A DNA stretch of 10,238 bases. Origin: Verrucomicrobiota bacterium (GTDB lineage: Bacteria; Verrucomicrobiota; Verrucomicrobiia; Verrucomicrobiales; Akkermansiaceae). The DNA is taken from contig WBXE01000078.1 of the NCBI GenBank assembly GCA_008932955.1, positions 1 to 10,238 of the forward strand, written 5' to 3'. Position 1 is the stretch's first letter; the number at the start of each line of letters is the position of its first letter. The notes under the pieces are model-generated. The model worked only from the letters and a program-made list of their open reading frames with translations. It searched no databases and was not told the DNA's origin. Below are positions 6,373-10,238 of this stretch, one piece after another. A program made the position numbers and the translations under genes.

Positions 6373-8748
6373 ATGTCCGAACTACCGATTCCTCCCCCGA
6401 ATAACACGCCCAACCGCAACAGCGGCGACTCCACCGGTTTCAATTGGCGTCTGCTCATCCTGCTATCCGTGGCTTGCCTCATCCTCGGCCTCGCCTTTTT
6501 TAACAACCCACTCGCGGGCAGCGCCGCCAAAACCCTCAGCTACTCGGAATTCCGCGCCTGTTGGGACCAGGGGCGCGTGGTCGTCGATGACTCCAAGCAC
6601 CCGCTCAAGGTCATCACCACCGATACCTCCTACGACGCGGAAATCAGCGGCTTCCTCAACCCCGAACTGCTGAAATCCGACAGCTCCGAAGAAAAAACCA
6701 GCAACTTCCACGTCCCGGTTAACCTCAGTCTCCAAAAGGACGAAATCACCGCCATCCTCGGCGATAAAATCCGCATCGAGGCCAAACCCGCTACCGATAA
6801 GCCGGAAACGACCGTCGATGCCACGGCCAGCGGCGAGACGCTCTCGCTGCCGGAATTCCGTAAAGCACTCGCCCTCGGCCAAATCCAAGTCAAGGACGCC
6901 GCCAATCCGCTGCGCATCCTCACCTTTCCTGACAACTCCCAGTCGGTGATTGTCGGCACCCGCAAAGTGGTCAGCAACCTGGTCGCCAAGAAAGCCGCCG
7001 ACGGCAAAGAACTGGCACCCGCGCCTTTCACCGTGAGTGTCTCGGTGCCCATTCTCAGCGACGAACTCAAGCAACTCGTCAAGGACAAGGCAGTCTGGGA
7101 ACGCCACAAAGACTACCTCGGCAGCGCCGTCGTCACCTTCCTGCCGGTGTTACTCATCCTTTTGCTGCTGTTTTTCATGTTCCGCCAGCAAATGAAATCT
7201 GCTGGCCGCGGGGCCATGTCGTTTGGCAAAAGCAAAGCCCGCCTGCTGTCCCAGGATCGCGTCAAAGTGACCTTCAAGGATGTGGCCGGCATCCAGGAAG
7301 CCAAGGAAGAGCTCTGCGAAATCGTCGAATTCCTGCGCGACCCACGCAAATTCCAAAAACTTGGCGGCTCCATTCCCAAGGGCGTCCTCATGGTCGGCTC
7401 CCCAGGCACCGGCAAAACCCTGCTGGCCCGCGCCATCGCCGGCGAGGCCGATGTTCCATTCTTCTCCATCTCCGGCTCTGACTTTGTCGAAATGTTCGTC
7501 GGCGTCGGTGCCTCCCGTGTCCGCGATATGTTCGAACAAGGGAAAAAGAACGCCCCTTGCCTGATTTTCATCGATGAAATCGACGCCGTCGGTCGCCATC
7601 GTGGCCACGGCATGGGCGGCGGTCACGACGAACGCGAGCAAACACTCAACCAGTTGCTCGTCGAAATGGACGGCTTCGATACCCAGGAGGGCGTCATCAT
7701 CATCGCCGCCACCAACCGCCCGGACGTGCTCGACCCCGCCCTGCTGCGTCCCGGCCGCTTCGACCGCCAAGTGACCATCTCACTGCCAGACGTCAATGGC
7801 CGCGAGGAGATCCTGCGCGTCCACGTCAAAAAAATCAAACTCGCTGCCGGGGTGGATCTATCCAAGATTGCGCGTGGCACGCCGGGTTTTTCCGGTGCGG
7901 AATTAGCCAACCTGATCAATGAGAGCGCGCTGTTGGCCGCACGCCGCGGGTTGAGTGCGGTGACCCTCGACGAGATGGAGGAAGCCCGCGACAAAGTCCG
8001 CTGGGGCCGCGAACGCCGCTCGTTGGCCATGTCCGAAAAGGAACGCATCGGCACCGCCTGGCACGAGGCCGGCCACGCCTACCTCAACATGGTGCTCCCC
8101 CACACCAGCCCGCTCCACAAAGTCACCATCATCCCCCGCGGCCCCTACCTCGGTGCCACCATGTATTTGCCCGATGGCGACAAGTACTCGATCCAGAAAA
8201 AGGAAGCCCTCTCCAGCTTGGTGGTCACCATGGGCGGCCGCATCGCCGAAGGCTTCCACAGTGACGACGTGTCCAACGGGGCCTCCGGCGATATTCGCCA
8301 AGCCACTTCTTTGGCCCGCAACATGGTCTGCGAATGGGGCATGAGCGACAAACTCGGCATGATCGAATACGGCGAAGGCGACGCTCCCATCTTCGTCGGC
8401 CGCGGCGATACTGGACGCCATCCCAACTACAGCGGCCACACCGCCAAACTCATCGACGAGGAAATCAAATTCTTCATCGACGATGCCTTTCGCCAAGCCG
8501 CCGATATCCTCGCCGCCGCCCGCGACAAGATCGAAGTCATCGCTCTCGCCCTCCTCGAATACGAAACGCTCGACGCCTCCCACCTGCGCGACCTCATCGA
8601 CACCGGCGTCATGCGTAACCCTCCCAACGTCCCCAAGCCGCCTCCGATCCCCGACGAACTGCGTAAAACACCGGTCAAAAAGCCGGCCGAGGAAAATCAA
8701 CCCGCAGATTCGGGCCCGATTCCCGGCGTCATCGGTGCTCCAGCCTGA
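6373..8748 (+). CDS. ftsH: ATP-dependent zinc metalloprotease FtsH, long form
   Basis: A 791-residue membrane-anchored AAA+ protease (E. coli FtsH has 644). Helix 1 is at ~25-43 and helix 2 at ~252-270. Between them are two copies of the periplasmic domain, beginning TLSYSEFRACWDQGRV (54) and TLSLPEFRKALALGQI (156). The AAA module has Walker A GSPGTGKT (342-349; most FtsH have GPPGTGKT), pore loop MFVGVG (374-379), Walker B IFIDEID (398-404) and arginine fingers R459 and R462 in LRPGRFDR. The protease has HEAGH (564-568) with zinc ligands H564 and H568 and catalytic E565; D640 in GASGDIRQAT is the third ligand. The tail from ~750 is proline-rich. It degrades misfolded membrane proteins and selected cytosolic regulators as a hexamer. 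ATG6373 was chosen because the upstream extension is low-complexity and overlaps the divergent promoter region. manA follows after 49 bp. Confidence 0.96.
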   Translation: MSELPIPPPNNTPNRNSGDSTGFNWRLLILLSVACLILGLAFFNNPLAGSAAKTLSYSEFRACWDQGRVVVDDSKHPLKVITTDTSYDAEISGFLNPELLKSDSSEEKTSNFHVPVNLSLQKDEITAILGDKIRIEAKPATDKPETTVDATASGETLSLPEFRKALALGQIQVKDAANPLRILTFPDNSQSVIVGTRKVVSNLVAKKAADGKELAPAPFTVSVSVPILSDELKQLVKDKAVWERHKDYLGSAVVTFLPVLLILLLLFFMFRQQMKSAGRGAMSFGKSKARLLSQDRVKVTFKDVAGIQEAKEELCEIVEFLRDPRKFQKLGGSIPKGVLMVGSPGTGKTLLARAIAGEADVPFFSISGSDFVEMFVGVGASRVRDMFEQGKKNAPCLIFIDEIDAVGRHRGHGMGGGHDEREQTLNQLLVEMDGFDTQEGVIIIAATNRPDVLDPALLRPGRFDRQVTISLPDVNGREEILRVHVKKIKLAAGVDLSKIARGTPGFSGAELANLINESALLAARRGLSAVTLDEMEEARDKVRWGRERRSLAMSEKERIGTAWHEAGHAYLNMVLPHTSPLHKVTIIPRGPYLGATMYLPDGDKYSIQKKEALSSLVVTMGGRIAEGFHSDDVSNGASGDIRQATSLARNMVCEWGMSDKLGMIEYGEGDAPIFVGRGDTGRHPNYSGHTAKLIDEEIKFFIDDAFRQAADILAAARDKIEVIALALLEYETLDASHLRDLIDTGVMRNPPNVPKPPPIPDELRKTPVKKPAEENQPADSGPIPGVIGAPA

Positions 8749-8762
8749 ACTCGGAACGACAC

Positions 8763-8791
8763 TTGCCAGAGCAAAGCGGATAAGCTATCAA
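8763..8791 (+). promoter_or_regulatory. Candidate promoter of manA, leaderless geometry
   Basis: TTGCCA (8763-8768, 5 of 6 to consensus) and TATCAA (8786-8791, 4 of 6) are spaced by exactly 17 bp. The predicted start lies at or beside A8798, the first base of the manA ATG, and no Shine-Dalgarno precedes that ATG. The arrangement matches the stronger mazE promoter at 265-292. The -10 match is only moderate. Confidence 0.45.
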
Positions 8792-8797
8792 GCTGGC

Positions 8798-9739
8798 ATG
8801 GAACCGCTTACTTTCGGCCCACTTTACATGGAACGGGTGTGGGGAGGGCGCGAATTGGAACGCGTCTATGGCCGGGTGCTGCCGACGCCGGAGCGGCGGT
8901 ATGGCGAGTCATGGGAGATTGTGGACCGTGAAATGGAGCAATCCGTAGTCGATGAGGGGGAGTTTACCGGACTGTCCTTGCACGAACTCTGGTGCAATCA
9001 TCGCGAGGCGGTGTTCGGCCAAGGGTTTGAGGCTCACCCGCGATTTCCAATCTTGATCAAAGTGCTCGATGCCCGTGATGACCTGTCAATCCAGGTCCAT
9101 CCCCCCGCGCATCTAGCCGCCAGCTTGGGCGGCGAGCCCAAAACCGAGATGTGGTACATCGCCGATTGCACGCCGGGGGCTAAACTCTATGTCGGACTCA
9201 AGGCCGGAGTCACCCGCGGGCAGTTCGAGCAAGCCATTGGCGAGGGCTCGGTCGCGGCCTGCGTCCACTCACTCACGCCGCAGCCCGGCGAGTCAATCTT
9301 GATCGAATCGGGCCGCCTCCATGCCATCGGCGCAGGCTTTCTCATCCACGAAATCCAACAAAATTCGGACACCACCTACCGGGTGTTTGATTGGAACCGC
9401 TGCGGCCTCGATGGCCAGCCCCGCCAACTCCACCTCGCCGCCTCGCTCGCCAGCATCGACTTCACCGACCACGAACCGGCGATGGATGCGCCCCACGGCG
9501 ATACCCTCGCTGCCTGTCAGTATTTCAAAACCACGCGGCAAGGGCTCGCAGCCGGTGAGTCCGTTGCCAATCCCGAGGCCGGACGCTTTTCCATCGTTGT
9601 GGTCGTGGATGGCGAGTTGATGAGTGCCGCCGGCCGCCGCTTCGCCAAAGGCCAATTCCTGTTGCTGCCCCGCGATGCCCGCCCCTTGCACGCCCAACAA
9701 ACCACCCGCATTCTGCAGGTGACCCTGCCCGGCACTTAG
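8798..9739 (+). CDS. manA: Class I mannose-6-phosphate isomerase
   Basis: A 313-residue cupin enzyme, the length of the short Bacillus-type class I isomerases (~315) and shorter than E. coli ManA (391). It interconverts fructose-6-phosphate and mannose-6-phosphate in the cytosol, feeding GDP-mannose and polysaccharide synthesis or mannose use. The start MEPLTFGPLYMERVWGGREL and YGESWEI (35-41) are family signatures. Zinc ligands are visible: Q99 and H101 in SIQVHP, E117 in PKTEMWYI and H175 in GRLHAIGAG. The catalytic arginine is R195 in QQNSDTTYRVFDWNR. A second cupin-like domain fills the C-terminus (from ~250). The gene follows ftsH by 49 bp with no terminator between, so read-through is possible, but a separate promoter is also proposed. 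The long open frame upstream of 8798 is an out-of-frame reading of ftsH. Confidence 0.95.
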   Translation: MEPLTFGPLYMERVWGGRELERVYGRVLPTPERRYGESWEIVDREMEQSVVDEGEFTGLSLHELWCNHREAVFGQGFEAHPRFPILIKVLDARDDLSIQVHPPAHLAASLGGEPKTEMWYIADCTPGAKLYVGLKAGVTRGQFEQAIGEGSVAACVHSLTPQPGESILIESGRLHAIGAGFLIHEIQQNSDTTYRVFDWNRCGLDGQPRQLHLAASLASIDFTDHEPAMDAPHGDTLAACQYFKTTRQGLAAGESVANPEAGRFSIVVVVDGELMSAAGRRFAKGQFLLLPRDARPLHAQQTTRILQVTLPGT

Positions 9740-9869
9740 GCCGGACTGCGGCGGCTCGCCACCGCCTAGGAGTGCGGTGGCTTGCCACCGCCTGGGGTGA
9801 GGGCGGGCTTGCCCGCCGTGGTGCGGAGCTATCCATGAGGGGCGGGTGCATCAGCGGCGTTGCAATAGA

Positions 9870-10036
9870 CAGACACTCGCCAGCAAGCTGGCGCGCGGAG
9901 TGCGGGGGCTTGCCCCCGCCCTGGGAGGGGCGGGCTTGCCCGCCGTGGCGCGGAGCCGTGCATGAGTTTCCGCTGTGATGCACACTCGCCAGCAAGCTGG
10001 CTAGCTAGGGCGGTGGCGAGCCACCGCAGTCCTAGG
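9870..10036 (+). repeat. Tandem repeat unit, copy 1 (~167 bp)
   Basis: It starts CAGACACTCGCCAGC and ends GCAGTCCTAGG. In order it holds a GCCAGC hairpin, a GCGGGGGC hairpin, a GGCGGGC hairpin, a non-hairpin segment (9944-9983: GCGGAGCCGTGCATGAG then GATGCAC), a second GCCAGC hairpin and a GCGGTGGC hairpin. Base-by-base comparison with the next copy shows about ten differences. Confidence 0.85.
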
Positions 10037-10202
10037 CAGACGCTCGCCAGCAAGCTGCCGCGCGGAGTGCGGGGGCTTGCCCCCGCCCTGGGAGGGGCGG
10101 GCTTGCCCGCGGGGCGCGGAGCCGTGCATGAGTTTCCCCTGTGATGCACACGCGCCAGCAAGCTGGCTTGGTTAGGCGGTGGCGAGCCACCGCACTCCCT
10201 GC
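10037..10202 (+). repeat. Tandem repeat unit, copy 2 (~166 bp)
   Basis: This is a head-to-tail copy of the preceding unit. It differs by a handful of substitutions, a one-base deletion near 10110 and a diverged end after the GCGGTGGC hairpin (CACTCCCT instead of CAGTCCTA). A degenerate, partial earlier copy is recognisable at about 9774-9892, where the same order of hairpins and the GCGGAGC…CATGAG segment occur with more changes. Confidence 0.85.
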
Positions 10203-10238
10203 TTGGCTAGGCGGTGGCGAGCCACCGCAGTCCTAGGC

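Larger units (their letters stand above)
9741..10238. repeat. Array of REP-like GC-rich hairpins
   Basis: No gene lies in these ~500 bp. They hold at least 14 short palindromes with 2-nt centres. The cores are GCGGTGGCTTGCCACCGC (9774-9791; CGAG-loop versions at 10010-10027, 10176-10193, 10211-10228; imperfect at 9748-9765), GCGGGGGCTTGCCCCCGC (9902-9919, 10069-10086), GGCGGGCTTGCCCGCC (9802-9817, 9929-9944; shortened at 10096-10110) and GCCAGCAAGCTGGC (9879-9892, 9988-10001, 10154-10167; imperfect at 10046-10059). A GGAG tetranucleotide precedes several cores, as in REP elements of Pseudomonas and others. The first hairpins, within ~60 bp of the manA stop, could terminate or protect its mRNA. 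The array continues beyond the right edge. Confidence 0.85.

Noticed and set aside
6267..6530. N-terminal extension of the ABC gene by 88 codons
   Set aside because: It would overlap the ftsH start region. The added residues (including KREREKENSFFAEF) look like translated promoter DNA rather than protein.
8483..8797. Upstream extension of the manA frame
   Set aside because: It reads ftsH out of frame. Isomerase homology begins at the MEPLTFGPLY start.
9829..10161. Minus-strand open frames in the terminal repeat region (110 and 156 codons)
   Set aside because: They consist of translated tandem repeats and show no protein family features.
9741..10238. CRISPR array
   Set aside because: The repeated units are palindromes with no regular unique spacers of constant length, and no cas gene is present.

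Overview
The window is GC-rich (roughly 60 % by eye) bacterial DNA. High GC at third codon positions, several dispersed intergenic repeat families (ACGGATT-type and 'GCAGAG/GCAAAG'-type), an unusually long FtsH and weak use of Shine-Dalgarno sequences all fit a member of the PVC group, most likely Verrucomicrobiota. That placement is inference: no rRNA or other taxonomic marker is present.

Layout. (1) 1-195: the 3' end of an unidentified gene on +, running into a long inverted repeat that looks like a REP doublet (REPIN). (2) 265-922: a complete mazEF-type toxin-antitoxin operon. Its sigma70-like promoter is covered by a perfect 8-bp inverted repeat, and its predicted transcription start is at or next to the mazE ATG. 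(3) 923-1203: no gene; two dispersed intergenic repeats. (4) 1204-2448: a PhoR-like sensor histidine kinase with one short membrane anchor, a PAS domain and a full kinase core. No response regulator is visible. (5) 2449-2681: a possible terminator and an inverted/direct repeat cluster between two convergent genes. (6) 2682-6266 on -: a very large ABCG-type ABC transporter half with an N-terminal TerB-like domain, an FHA-like segment, one ATPase and six predicted membrane helices. (7) 6267-6372: short divergent intergenic region. (8) 6373-8748: FtsH membrane AAA+ protease with an internally duplicated N-terminal periplasmic domain. (9) 8798-9739: class I mannose-6-phosphate isomerase, 49 bp downstream of ftsH and with its own candidate leaderless promoter. 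(10) 9741-10238: about 500 bp of short GC-rich hairpins in REP-like clusters, including a ~166-bp tandem duplication.

The genes do not form one pathway. mazEF is a self-contained regulatory module. The kinase and the ABC protein are convergent, and the ABC protein and ftsH are divergent. ftsH and manA may be co-transcribed. I found no CRISPR array, transposase, tRNA, rRNA or phage gene, and no clear new defence or biosynthetic system. The best leads are the TerB/FHA-like/ABCG fusion, the duplicated FtsH periplasmic domain, the REP-like arrays without a transposase nearby, and two promoters placed for leaderless transcription.
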